A stretch of 64,000 bases of DNA. It comes from Ischnura elegans. Lineage: Eukaryota > Arthropoda > Insecta > Odonata > Coenagrionidae. This document shows, piece after piece, positions 1 to 11,471 of this stretch. The translations under genes were made by a program, and so were the position numbers. The stretch covers positions 58,078,069 to 58,142,068 of the forward strand of contig NC_060254.1 of NCBI RefSeq assembly GCF_921293095.1. The letters run 5' to 3'. The stretch's first letter is position 1. Every line of letters starts with the position of its first letter. Below the pieces are notes generated by a model. The model worked only from the letters and a program-made list of their open reading frames with translations, was not told the origin of the DNA and searched no databases.

Positions 1-1193
1 TTCAACAATAAAAGATCTATGTACTTAGCTTAGTGTTGGGGTACGTGGAAATCATTTGTGCCTGGTGATCATAAGGACCCAAGATTGTTTATAGAATTTA
101 AATATAGTTAATATCAAACACTGGAAAAATTCACAGGAGCCTTATCATTCACAAATATATTAAAGTCATTTCATTATTTCTTTTTATCACACTACAACCG
201 ATACCACTGTAGTCCGATCTCCACTTAAGACAGCCACAAACAACACAGCTGCATAAACTTTTATTGACGTCCTCGGTACGCCAAGTAACTACCTAGATAA
301 AACTATAACATGTAACAAATGGATGGAATGAAAAGTATAAGGAATGGACTATCCACAAAGGTTAAAAGGCAAGTTTAAATTGAAGTATATTTCTGAACAC
401 AGAAGTGTTAGCTACCCCACTCATACAATCCTGAGTAAATCAAATGTGTTATAATAATAACTTATCAGACAGTTGATCAGATACATCATATTAGTTAATA
501 AGTAATAAAGCACCATATTTTTAGTACCACCAGATACAAGTTTTTAGGACACTTCATTATGCTATAACCATTTAAGTTGAGAATCATGCTGAAAAGGCAG
601 CAAGACAAAATAAACCAGCCAACAAGATTGGAGGTGGGCATTCTTCTATGCATCCAACCTCGGTATCACTAGTCTCAAAGATTGCAGCCACTTAGCTGAA
701 TATTATTGTATCGAGGAAAGATGATCGAAATAATACCATTCAATCACCAATAGTGGCATTCTACATTAGCTTATAGTTTTATGAAACCAGCAGAATTTCA
801 ACATTCCATTTTTTTTCTTTTTAAGGCCACAGAAGGTGCATAGGATTAGAGTATATTTTCTGGAAGCATCACCTGCACAAAAAGAAAGAAAACAGCACTG
901 AGAGATTTCTTATCTCTTGTGAAAACTCAGTTTTCACATATAGCATCAGCATTATCAGATCAAAGGTATGTTAAGAACACTCCATTTCTTTGTTCATTTG
1001 AAAATAGAAATTTTTCCTTAAAAAAAGTCCATTTCAGCAAATGTATTGTCCTTCTTGAACTTCATAACCATGGAAAAAGGCAAAAATTGGAACCTTGGAA
1101 GAGAAAATTGATGCAGAGGCATGGCACACGCAAACAGCTGTCAATGGAAGCAGTCTTTGAGAGAGGCAGCACCCATTCAACAGTAATGGCACC
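1..1193. other. AT-rich flank downstream of the Josephin gene
   Basis: This stretch lies 3' of the Josephin stop codon on the minus strand and probably holds its 3' UTR near the right edge. A minus-strand AATAAA can be read at 260-265, but nothing ties it to this gene. A 100-aa plus-strand ORF at 919-1221 has no recognisable features and overlaps the antisense of the last exon. I see no other gene or repeat here. Confidence 0.4.
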
Positions 1194-4051
1194 TCACGTC
1201 CAGGCCGTGTCTGACCCTTGAAGTCTCCCCCCCTCCTCCTCAGCACCACCACGGCAGTAGTCACCCTCCCGCACCCCTTCATCCACGCCACCACTCTCCC
1301 CACTGCTGTTCAACCACGAGTGGCTTTGTTCCACCTCATCACTCACAACCACAAACAACTCCTTCTCCTTGCTGTGAAGCTGATCACGCAAGTACGCCAA
1401 CAGGTCACTCTCCTGAAATGAACAATGCATTGAGATAAATACACATTCATCAATTAACACATGACACAATACATGATGGCGCTACCCTATATAATAAACT
1501 ATACAATTTTATAAAAATGAGTACCATGGAACTACTGCAGGGTTGTTACAAGATTCACTAATTGTAAGTTAAATATCCACACATAAGAATATTTATTTTC
1601 CAGGATTCTTTCACACACTCCTTTTCATCAGTACAAATTTTTTTGAAGAGTGGGAGTCAATAAAAAATATTCTTTAAAATTATACATATATATCCCTATC
1701 CTTTTAAAAATTCATGTCGTCCAACGAAAATTTTGAAAACATTTTCTTTGCAGAAATTCCTGAGTGCACTTGAATACAAATTACAAAATTTTACGCCGTA
1801 TACCAGTTGGCTTTACGCATTACAGCATGTATGTAGTTCTTATAAAATTAACTATGAAAAAAATACTCAATCACCCATTCTCTCACAAGTTTAAAATCAA
1901 AATATTACACCATAAGTTTCCAACAATCAACATGAACAACAACAATCAAAAAATTTAAATTGTGATTAATAAACTTCACTTTATGCCGTAAAGATGTTGG
2001 CAGACTTAGTGACTGAAATCCTGGTACATATTTAGAGACTCATTGACATGGTGTGAAGCCCAAGATAACTTCATTAGTAAAATACTTGTTCCACTAACTA
2101 ATCTCAACAGAGGCTCTCAACCTTTGCCTTTGCATGATGTTCATCTATGACGCCACTTACCGGGGATGTGTTAATCCAGGTTGATTGATTATATTGCATT
2201 GAATGCGCAGATTCAACGCACAGAGTAAAAAACACAAATTGATTCACTAAAAAGTATGCTATTAGATAAGCATATAGCATTTAAAATACTTTTCCAAATT
2301 ACTACCAAGCAAAAGTCTACAAAGCCTTCTCATTTAGACAGAGAAAAAGGTACATATTTCTAAATTTATACACTAATAATTTACTTTGATCTCTATTTCT
2401 TGATAGGCATGGTAGACTGTCTTTCCTAATGAAACTTTTGATTTAAAATTTTCCCCAATTATCGAACAGAAATAACTTGAGAAAGGGTGATGAAGGAGTT
2501 CGATCATGTTGGGGGATGTGGTTATAATTTAAACATTTTGGAAAATCTGTAATAAAAAAGAGGGGGTTTTCCCTGAAATACAACAAAGCTGGAAGACATT
2601 TTTATAGCAGATTACTATAATTAAATAACCAAACAGAGCTGCTTGTATCGTAGAGGCCTATTAAAGTTTATTATCCATATTGGAGGGCTCATCCACATTT
2701 ATACATTCCTGAAATTATCACTACATCCAATCACTACTAAGATATGACATTGAAATATCACCCTGATACACACAAAGTAAAACTGTAATGGTTACTAACC
2801 TCCCCAATTGGCTCAGGAGCCCTCAGCTTGGAGTCCAGGTTGTAATACGTGCTGCCGATGGCTCTGATTGCCACCCAATGTCTGCGGTGCAAGGGCAATG
2901 GGAGAACACCCCCTAAACGGTACTCACTTGGGACATTCAAGATGAAACCCAAAATGTTTCCCAGGTTCAGAAGACCCACATCTCTGCAATTGAGGTAAAC
3001 ATGCAACAGCATAATCGTATAAATGAGTACGTTTTTCTTATCTTATGGAGGATTTGTGTTAACAAACTGGGTACTCTTAACATTAACGTCAAAAAACTGA
3101 GTTTAAACATCATTAATAAAATAACGATGAAACAATTCCATTATCACCACAACAGAAAGTAACAACATGATAGCATATCACTATTTGGTGAAAACAAAGA
3201 ACTTCAAAGACGAAGTTCTACTTATGAGTCTTCAAAATTGACTTTGTGATACCAATCAAGAAGCATGATCAATTATTTTCCACTGGAATCAATGAAAAAA
3301 GCATGCAACATGGGAATAGAATATCTCAGGATATATTTATTGGGGAGTGTAGCAAAGGAGAAAATGTAAGGTTTTATCGATTAGTTTTTCCTTTGAACTA
3401 TTACTCACTTTCTTTTGTCAAACCACAAAGCATGAGACCCCCTCGTTCTCAGAGCAGCCATTAAAACGTTTACATCATAGTTGCCAGTCCCAAGGATTGA
3501 TTTGTGAGGATTTAGCCATGCAGATGGAGACAGAGAATGGGCGAGAGCATCAAGCGAATCTTGCCCAAATGCTCCACCTCGCTCCTGGAAAAGGTTGTTA
3601 AGGGCGTGAAGGCAGCATAGCTCCTTTACCTGTTCAAGAAAATAAACATTTACCTTAGCAAAACACTTAAGGGTCTTCATATTCCAACTATTGAATGATT
3701 TCTAGGGCACCTAAGCTTTCAAGCTGGTTCTGGGTAAGGGCTGTAATCATGATACTGAAGTAAAATGCTAAAAAGTGGCATTCGATAGGGAAAAAAGCAA
3801 AACGGTAATCCCATACACAAAGGAGATAAAACACTGCAAGGGACAAATGCACAAAATATTCTTCACACCAGTTATATTACGGAAAAGGTCGATGAAATGA
3901 CGGGAGACGGGCCTATATTTAAAAAAACTACACATTAAATTCATGTAAGCAGTAATTACAGCCAAAAATACACATTATTGGGCTACAATCGCATACAACC
4001 TGAGGTAGCTAGTGCAATCACCTGTTTTTCATGATAGATCTCCTCCTCCAT
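1194..4051 (-). CDS. Josephin-domain deubiquitinase (JOSD1/JOSD2-like)
   Basis: A cysteine protease of the Josephin (MJD) family, which removes ubiquitin from proteins. Coding exons in transcript order are 4051-4022, 3629-3409, 2983-2800 and 1412-1194. All introns are GT-AG and the phases close to a 217-aa protein, close to the roughly 190-200 aa of vertebrate JOSD1/2. The start MEEEIYHEKQ leads straight into the catalytic motif ELCCLHALNN. The nucleophile should be Cys15, the histidine His119 (in RRHW) and the third catalytic residue Asn132 (in YYNLDSKL). The stretch GNYDVNVLMAAL and the tail ELFVVVSDEVEQSHSW also match the family. The acidic, glycine-rich last 30 residues (GESGGVDEG...) look lineage-specific. 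A spliced leader is plausible: an acceptor AG lies at 4107-4106 and the frame stays open up to it without another Met. JOSD1 and JOSD2 cannot be separated from sequence alone. Confidence 0.93.
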
Positions 4052-5786
4052 TTCTGCCCCAATTCGATTACCTCCAGGGTTCAAACATGAATCTATTGAT
4101 GGACACTGAAAACATTTCCGCATTGAAATATTTATGACTTCTTCGAGGCAATGCACTGATGTAGATAAAATAAGACAGGTGATGTTATTGTCTTTCGAAA
4201 TTTCTCCAGAGTGCCGTTCGTTCGTAAGCTGCTGTCAACAATTGTACTGACTGCTAACTTCCAAAAATACTACGATTGAATAAAAGCAATGGTCAAGTCA
4301 TAATTATTTGTAATGGATCGAAAGAGTTCAGTCAAATAAACCCAATTACAACACAAGCAAATTTTGTCAATTTTTCTTTCCTTCCGCGAGCTTCGCACAA
4401 CAATTGAATGACGAAATGGCGTACTGAATGCCGGGGTATTTAAAATGGGATTGATAGTTACCTGGATCGATTAATTATTTTCTCTGGTCTCGGGTTGAAG
4501 ATAATTTTTATTTTATTCCAGAGTTTTGGAAAAACAAATATATTCATAGAAGTTGAAGACATTGTATGAGGAATTTTATGATTAAATAAGCGATAAGCTC
4601 CATTTTCATAAAGGACCTGTCCAGTTGGATGCAAAATCCAGTTGAACTCTGGTCGGGCACCTATTTTCGCATTCCCACTACTATCTGGAAATAAAGGCCA
4701 GAGATATGAGGGTGTGAACCACTTGAAAAGCGGTCGCTCGCTAATGTTTTTATACTTTTTCTTTGAAATATGCAAGCCCCTTCTTCTGGGAAATTTTTTC
4801 CTCTCCCATGATGTTGGCAGTCTAAATTAATTTACCTCCTTTAGTAAGCCTGAATACATTTGGGATGGATGGAGACAGTGTGGACACATCCAGGTTTTCA
4901 ACTCACTTTGCAGTCTCTATTTTCTATCATCTATTCAGCCGCACTCCCCACTGAGGAAGATTCCAAGATTAATACAAAGAAGGATTTCTTCAAATTCAAA
5001 TAAGAATTTTTGAACTTGTCTTTTTCGTGAAATGAACCTCTTCTCTACATTTTTTAATACTCATAGGGCCTCAATTTCCATATTAATTTCAATAATAACT
5101 TTTTTTGCATCAGTACTGGCATGCCTTGCTCTAAATATGAATAAATTAAGACTCAAATTATTATCATCATCCTGTTGGAGCAAGTGGTCAGACACTTTGT
5201 ATTTCTTCTCTAATTGGTACAAATATTGCTGTGATTTTTTCCCATGTCCTAGGCCAGCATCTATTCTTCTCTATGGCAGCATTCTAAATCTGATAGCACT
5301 TTTTGTTAGGACATTCCTGTAGTGGCATTATGTACTCCACTTAGCTGTCATTCATTCAGGTTATTAGGTGCAAGCACCTTGTGGATGACAATCGCCATTT
5401 GTGCCACAACTGGATCCATGAGCTATTTTTCATTTAAAAAACTGTGAGCAACACACATAATTAGTTATCTTTTAATGAAATAATATTTAAAAGTTGTAAT
5501 ACATTAGGTACAACATTTAGACAGAGGTAGCATCACTCTGTGTAGCTTACATTATTGCCAGAACTACCAAAGGAAATTGAAATGCCTACTAAATAAACTA
5601 AACCATTAATGAATATAAAATCTTCTTTAGCCATTGTCAGCAGAGGAAAACAGGGAATGATGGAAGGATAGTCTTGAAGGCACTTGATCAAAAGTCCAAA
5701 ATTCAGAGCTCTAATAGATTTCCAAATGAAGTGAAGTTATCACCAGTAAATTTCCTATGTGATAAATTAATTTCGATGATCAATAA
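4052..5786. other. Spacer between the Josephin gene and a MITE
   Basis: AT-rich spacer that probably holds the Josephin promoter and leader near 4052-4450. Apart from the exon-like ORF at 4464-4685 and a 96-aa hydrophobic plus-strand ORF at 5032-5322 (F/L/I/S-rich, typical of AT-rich noncoding DNA), I see nothing supportable. Confidence 0.35.
4464..4685 (-). other. Unassigned exon-like ORF in the Josephin/CSPP1 spacer
   Basis: On the minus strand a 105-aa ORF (4775-4458) holds an exon-like stretch between an acceptor (pyrimidine tract, TTTATTTCCAG, exon from about 4685) and a donor (CCAG|GTAACT, exon to 4464). The predicted peptide (PEFNWILHPTGQVLYENG...) has mixed, non-repetitive composition, but I do not recognise it. 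Splicing it to the Josephin acceptor near 4105 gives an early stop, so it does not extend that protein. It may be a non-coding leader exon, a relic exon or chance. Confidence 0.25.
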
Positions 5787-6453
5787 TAGGGTGGTTTCCT
5801 ATAATTTTTTTATTGCCTAAATTGAAAGATTATTACACCTGGAATACGTATTTCACGCATTTAGATTTTTAAATGACGATATCTATTTTTCGCGATTAAA
5901 TGAAAAGTGAAAATTTTCAAGAGCGCGAAAACGCGACGCATAACTACGAATGCCGGGAAATCTCTCCGTGAGACTTATTTCTGGTTCCCGCTGCCCCCCT
6001 GTGAGGTGACCTTGAGGCGAGGCTTAGCGCTGATACGACGCAGGCTTCTACCGGGTAGCCTAGTACCCTGCTGGCTGGTAGCACTTGTCTTAAATAAGGA
6101 TTATTAATACCTTATCAAACGAAGAAAACTTTCCGACTTTAGCCAGTTTTAATAGGTGATTATTAAGACATGTTTCCCTGAGCTCTGCGCCTCATGCATG
6201 CATTGGTTACCTCAGACGATGTATAACTCCTATATTCTCGTATAGAAACTAGGTCCCTGTGACGTCACGTGGAGTGGCATCGCATGGGCGCCAATCTTGC
6301 CCTTTTCAAATGAGGATAAAAATGGACCATTGCCATTCGTCAAAACCGCTATTTCTAAAAGGAAATAATTTGTATATTTTGAATACACTAATGGTGGGTA
6401 ACGAATCGCAATCAATGCTTTTCGTTTTCTTTGATGAAGGAAACTACCCTATT
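5787..6453. mobile_element. MITE, AGGGTGGTTTCC family, copy 1
   Basis: A roughly 665-bp element with short inverted termini, TAGGGTGGTTTCC at the left and the matching GGAAACTACCCTA at the right. Both ends sit in an AATAGGG context, so the duplication may be a short A/T-rich one. Two further copies (14270-14780 and 57523-58172) share the interior, including the conserved stretches TTAAATGACGATATCTATTT, GCATGCATTGGT and GTGACGTCACGTGGAGTGGC. It carries no transposase-like ORF. The superfamily cannot be decided from the termini. Confidence 0.75.
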
Positions 6454-6669
6454 ACCCATGTGTATATTCAAAAACTTTATTCCTTGCTAAATTTTTCATA
6501 TCAGAGCACAATGAGTAAATATGTAGCATCACAAAAGTATACATCATCATCATTAATTTTCCACTAATAGTATTTCCATTTTCTTGGCCAGCAAAATGAT
6601 CTAAAGTTGATCATTGCACCCGAGTATTTTTATAGTATGAAAACAAATGCACATAAGAGATGTGTAGAT

Positions 6670-6675
6670 TTTATT
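6670..6675 (-). terminator. Poly(A) signal of the CSPP1-like gene
   Basis: AATAAA on the minus strand, about 50 nt past the stop codon of the CSPP1-like gene. Confidence 0.5.
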
Positions 6676-6726
6676 CTCATTGCACTAATGGAGGAATGAC
6701 AACATTATTCTCTATCCTTCATCTTT

Positions 6727-9700
6727 TTATCTGCTTTTCTTTAAGGCCTCTTCCATTTCTATCTGTTTTGTTGCTAGTTGTCTTCTAACTTCACCTAATT
6801 GTGAAAGGACACTAGTAGTGCTGGATTTCTGAAAAATGTAACATTAAGAATAAAATAAGCACAAAAAAATTAGATCCACAATAGCAATGACTTCAGTGAG
6901 AAACTAGTAATATTATAGTCGGATGAAATTCCGATACCTAGAATATCATACTGAACACTAAATATCAAGGAGTAAAGAGCAAATGCAACTGGTCATCTAT
7001 GAATGATTCTAGATTGAAGAGGATGGATATATGTACATATTTTAAATAAAGTGATATCAGATGAGAACGCTGTCAGGAAGATTTAAAGTGAATTCTTAAG
7101 TTGGATATTAAATCAGTATCACAAATATGATTTGCTCACTGCAAATCATCCTTCCTCACAGCTATAACACAATAAGAATTTTTGCACATATCATATGACT
7201 GGATATCAAACCTCTTAGGTCAGGTGCCTTAAGTTTCTGGTATAGCATGTATGAAACATGAAGTGCCCACATGGTCATTCATGTGTAAATACATATTTAG
7301 TTCATTTCTAAAACAATGTTGAAAAACAAGGCTAAAGCTCACAAATACTAAGGAAAGAATTGCTTTTCTGAGAAGCATCCGTGTGGCTTTCCCCTAGAAC
7401 TGGGAGACAATCATGTGGTCCTCAGGACAAAGGAGATTGTACGATTATTGGTACTACATATTACCAGAGCATTTAAGATTAAAGAAGTCAAGTTAGGTTT
7501 GAGTTACATTTTGTTTGGTACACCTAGGAAGAATAATGACTTATCACCCAAGCAATTGGATTCATGGGACACATCTACTCATTTGAGGATTGATAGCAAA
7601 TACATATTCACAAAACTTGTTTTCTACTTTTGCCACGGTGTCTTTTATGGTTACCTTTATTAATCATGCAACTGTAAAAGGTGTTCCTTATTTATCAGTT
7701 TCTTTGCATGCACTGCCCATTCTAAGTGACATTATTGAACGGTTAAAAGTCAACAAATAAGATTTGTATATCTATCAAGGCTGAACATTAGCTGTCCCAA
7801 TGCCAATGTAAGGCTGACGTTTAGCCAAGGGCTAGCCACTACTATCATAACGTCGGGCCAAAAGCAGTATAATACTGGCAATGTTGGCCTGCCAGTAGCC
7901 ACAATGTTGGGCTGCTCTCGATAATAGGGTTCCTGATGGCTGAGCATCGGAAATTGTTAGGCTGCCAATGAAGGCCTAACATAAGGAGCCAGTGTTGGAA
8001 CAATATGTTGCCGATCAAAAGTGGGACCAAACTGGGTAGACAACTAGGCTGGTGAAGTCATTACAATTTTCATTCATTTACTTATTGTGGTACTTTTTAA
8101 TGAGAGAAGGAACCGCTCCCAAGAATATAAACAGCATGGAATCATGTGAGATCGGCTCACAAGAACGGGGAGTGGTGGAGAAGCAGCTGCTCTAGAGATC
8201 CAGGGACAGTCTGGTGCGAATGGGGGCCCTTGGTATAGGGGCTCATGATGGGGTCCTCCTTACTGGGGGTCATCCTTCGGAAATTTTCAGGAAATTGCAT
8301 GCCCGGAAATGGATTTTAACGCTATTCTGGGTCTTAAAAGCTTGATAAAAGATAATTAAAATATCAACTATGCAAAAAATACTATGAAAAGTGAGAATTT
8401 CACAGCTTATAAAATTAAATACTGTATTAAGGTGTCATTATCTATTTAACGAATACAAATGTTCTTTGAAACTGCACTGAAATCTACAAGAAACCTCTAA
8501 AAAAATATTTTTCAAATGTCCCTTTTAAAAAACCATATTAGATTTTCTTTTATCTTCTGACACCATTATCTCCTTTATTTCTATGTAATATTTTTACACG
8601 TGTAGTACTACAGTACTGAGTGCTTTGTAAATAAAATTGTAGAATTTTATAATTGCAAAAAAACTTGAGTTCCACTATAATCCGAGTCTTTTTTATTACA
8701 CCTTTCATATACGCTTCATGATAGATGCGAGCGTAGTGGGGGGCTCCCTACCTCGGGACCCTTGGCGATTGCTGACCAGCCGACCTGGCCATTCTGCCCC
8801 TGCAGAGATCCACTTGGAATGAGTTTGTGATGCCATCAACTTATTGGCAAAAGTGTCGAAGACGCTGACTTTTTATCGTGAATAGCGTGAGAAGCAGGTA
8901 ATGGATAGAAAAATGGAAGAATACAGGTCTCTTTATACTTCAATCTCTATAAAATGCAGCTCTAAAATGAAATTGGTGAATGAGCCCATTAGAAGAGAAC
9001 TACTCTGCTGCCTACAACTCACCCATATCCTCTAACCTTGCATTCTCTAAATTGCCCTTCCTTGACACTTTTTAAGTTGTGCATACCTCTACTGCCCATA
9101 GACTGTAAGCAAACCCACCACTAAAGAGCTAAGTTTTCTCAGGGTTGATACCAATAAACAAACTATCGAAACCAAGACAAAATTCTATGCATCAGCACAC
9201 TAATAGGAATTAATGGCAAAAACAGAGAATATGGCTAACTTACTTTGTCTTCCAAAGGCTCAATGTTTTTTTCTTCTCGGCAAAATCTCTCTGACTTACT
9301 CCTGCTTTCCTTGGCATACGAAAAATCCAGCGACTTCTCGTTGTTTGCCACCTTAATGGCAGGACTCCTATCACCACTCTCTTTCCACAGGTCTTGCCCA
9401 CAAGGTACAGCAATAGGATGCAGATGACGGCTGTGATGATCATCTTTCTCTGTCAGTAAAGAAGATAACTCCTCCCTAGCATCCTGTTGAATGCTGAGCT
9501 TTCCAGCAAGATTACTCTCTCTACTCTCTTCCCACAGATTTTGCCCACAACCGACACCAACAGAATGCAGGGGGCGATCATTACAATCATCTTTTTCTTT
9601 CAGCAAAGAAGAAAATTCCTCTCTCGCATCACCTTGCAAGCTGTGCCTTTCAGCAAGATTTCTTCCTATGTTTTTATCCCACAGGGCTCTACCACGGGAC

Positions 9701-10782
9701 ACACCGATGGAATGTGGGCGGAAATTTTCATCACTGCTACCCTGAATTTTAGTTAGGCGGTGGTTACGATCATCCTCTTCATTTGCTCTGGATGACAACC
9801 CCTCCCTGCCATTGCGTTGCTCACTACATTGGCCACTCGGGTAATTACCCACCTGTGAGGAATTTTGAAGTGTCCTCATCAGCATAAATAATAAGAGTTA
9901 ATTTCAAAGCAACGACGATTATAGAAAAGCAACATTTTTAAAAGTAAATTGATGCATTCGAACTAAAAACAGTAAACATATTATAAAAATCATGCTTTCA
10001 TAATCAAAACTCTGCAATTACCACACATTTTCGGGTAATCATCGAATGAGATAACCAATAAAATATTTCAGAAATGTAAGTTTCGTAAAGCGATATTTAC
10101 CGGATCTAAATAACTATTTCTATCAGTATTGGTTGAGGCATCCTTTTGTTCCCTGCCAAGAGTTTGAGTAGCGACGTCTTTCGGAACTTTTGTTGCGGAT
10201 GAGCTAAAAGTGAAATAAAACATTTGTATTCACAATTAACGATTATGATAATTGATAACATGAATTAATCTTAGTATCAGATGAAAGAAACGTACTCTGC
10301 TGATGAGGTGCTCACGCTATGTTCTTGTGATGGCAACAGCGACGTGCTTTTAGTTTCATTGGGATAGTTTACATTAGAAGCCTGAGAGAAGAAGCACATT
10401 TAATATTTAATCTATAATAGATAATACCAATCATTTGTCATGGGAAAAAAAATCCCCTGGGCCGGGCACTGAAATACGGAAACCCAAAGGTCCGAGATTC
10501 GATTTCCGCTCCAGAGGAATTTTTTTCCACGGCAATTTATGCAAATTTCATCGCCGTTCAAGCGGACGGTATAAAATATACCACTACTGGAGATAATGGC
10601 AGCCAAAAATGAGGAATATTTTTATTTACCTTCTGTGCTAGGTATTGTTTATATTCAAGCTTTCTCTGCTCCACGTAATGTTTTCTTTTTTCCTCATATT
10701 CACCAAATATTATACCACTGGAACCTTCTGCTATAGGCCTGTTGCCTCGAAAATTGGGAGAGTATTCTCCAATTCGAACCAT
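6727..10782 (-). CDS. CSPP1-like centrosome/spindle-pole protein, compact
   Basis: Coding exons in transcript order are 10782-10630, 10381-10296, 10203-10101, 9852-9244 and 6828-6727. All have GT-AG borders and phases that close to 350 aa. Residues 20-51 (FGEYEEKRKHYVEQRKLEYK...) resemble the basic coiled segments of CSPP1, which bind microtubules and help organise spindle poles and cilia. The last exon (VLSQLGEVRRQLATKQIEME) resembles the CSPP1 C-terminal QLG.xRRQL segment. Residues 52-114 are Ser/Thr-rich and probably disordered. Residues 115-317, in one 609-nt exon, hold three diverged repeats of about 49 aa (LWDKNIGRNLAER...AREEFSSLLKEKDD). Vertebrate CSPP1 is several times longer, so this is either a reduced insect form or only part of the gene; exons could be missing from the 2.4-kb intron. 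The divergent start faces MGRN1. The family call rests on the two ends only. Confidence 0.65.
6829..9243 (-). other. Last intron of the CSPP1-like gene, with a degenerate repeat
   Basis: A 2.4-kb intron. At about 7785-8040 it holds a GC-richer stretch with repeated, variably oriented motifs of the type AATGTTGGCCTGCC and TTGGGCTGC. These recall the subterminal repeats of the element at 24422-27863, but I could not define termini. The segments around 8210-8300 and 8730-8810 are also GC-rich and look repeat-derived. No further exon was identified. Confidence 0.35.
9385..9825 (-). repeat. 147-bp tandem repeat inside the CSPP1-like coding exon
   Basis: On the plus strand the marker CCACAG recurs at 9385, 9532 and 9679, a period of exactly 147 bp (49 codons), so the repeat keeps the reading frame. 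Units 1 and 2 are close in sequence. Unit 3 (from 9679) is more diverged and carries an insertion. Each unit encodes G.G/RxLW(D/E/K)..., a linker and an acidic DAREE(F/L)SSLL(K/T)EKDD stretch. Confidence 0.85.
10440..10560 (+). repeat. Possible tRNA-derived SINE fragment
   Basis: A short GC-rich stretch in the first CSPP1-like intron contains GGTCCGAGATTCGATTTCCG, which fits a Pol III B box (GATTCGATTTC), preceded by an A-box-like GGCCGGGCACTG. No tail or target duplication could be defined. Confidence 0.35.
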
Positions 10783-11471
10783 GGCGAATATAACAATATC
10801 GACACTTCATCACATTTCGTCCTCCGAAACTCATAACCCCACACGAACCTTGGCGCCCTTGGCGCAATGAAAATGGGCGGAGACAGACAGGCGACCACAG
10901 AGCCAAACAAAACCGAGGAAACCCTAGCAACCATGGAATTAGTTGAACAGCTGACGGTCGAAGTTTGAAGAATTTGGAAGTTTACAGGAATTACAGCTGA
11001 TGCGTTAAATACTGCTACGGAATTGAGGTACTGATTTGCATAATGGAACACTTTAATGTATTGAATTGAGAATTATTTCTATTACCCCTAGTCACAACAT
11101 CAGCATCGTACCTTTAGTATGGAACCATTGTGATGAGATGTTTTTCATGATTGGCAATTCTTATGAAGAGCATCTTGAATGAGAGTGGTTCGTCTTCTTT
11201 GCTCCTTTGTCATTTTATATTTTTACGTCAGTGACATCAATGAAGATTCTCGACTCACATGAAAAGTCAATAGCAGCGTCCAGACTTAGCCTGAGTATGC
11301 AACTCAAACGGCTGCCACCCTTACTGTTATTGTTGGCTTAATGCCGTTTATAGTTCTGCAGGTCGCTGTATTATACCTTTTAGCGTATGTATCGACGGGA
11401 AAAACCATAATGATCTGCTCAAAGTAGTATTCATCAAGACATAGGCGATAATCTGGCATTGATTTTCTACA
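10783..11471. promoter_or_regulatory. Shared head-to-head promoter region, CSPP1-like / MGRN1
   Basis: These 689 bp separate the start codons of two divergently transcribed genes. The half nearest the CSPP1-like gene (10800-10960) is richer in CpG and GC than the surroundings and contains GGGCGGAG, an Sp1-like GC box. No TATA box stands out at either side. The layout suggests one shared, broadly active promoter, which is an inference. Confidence 0.5.
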
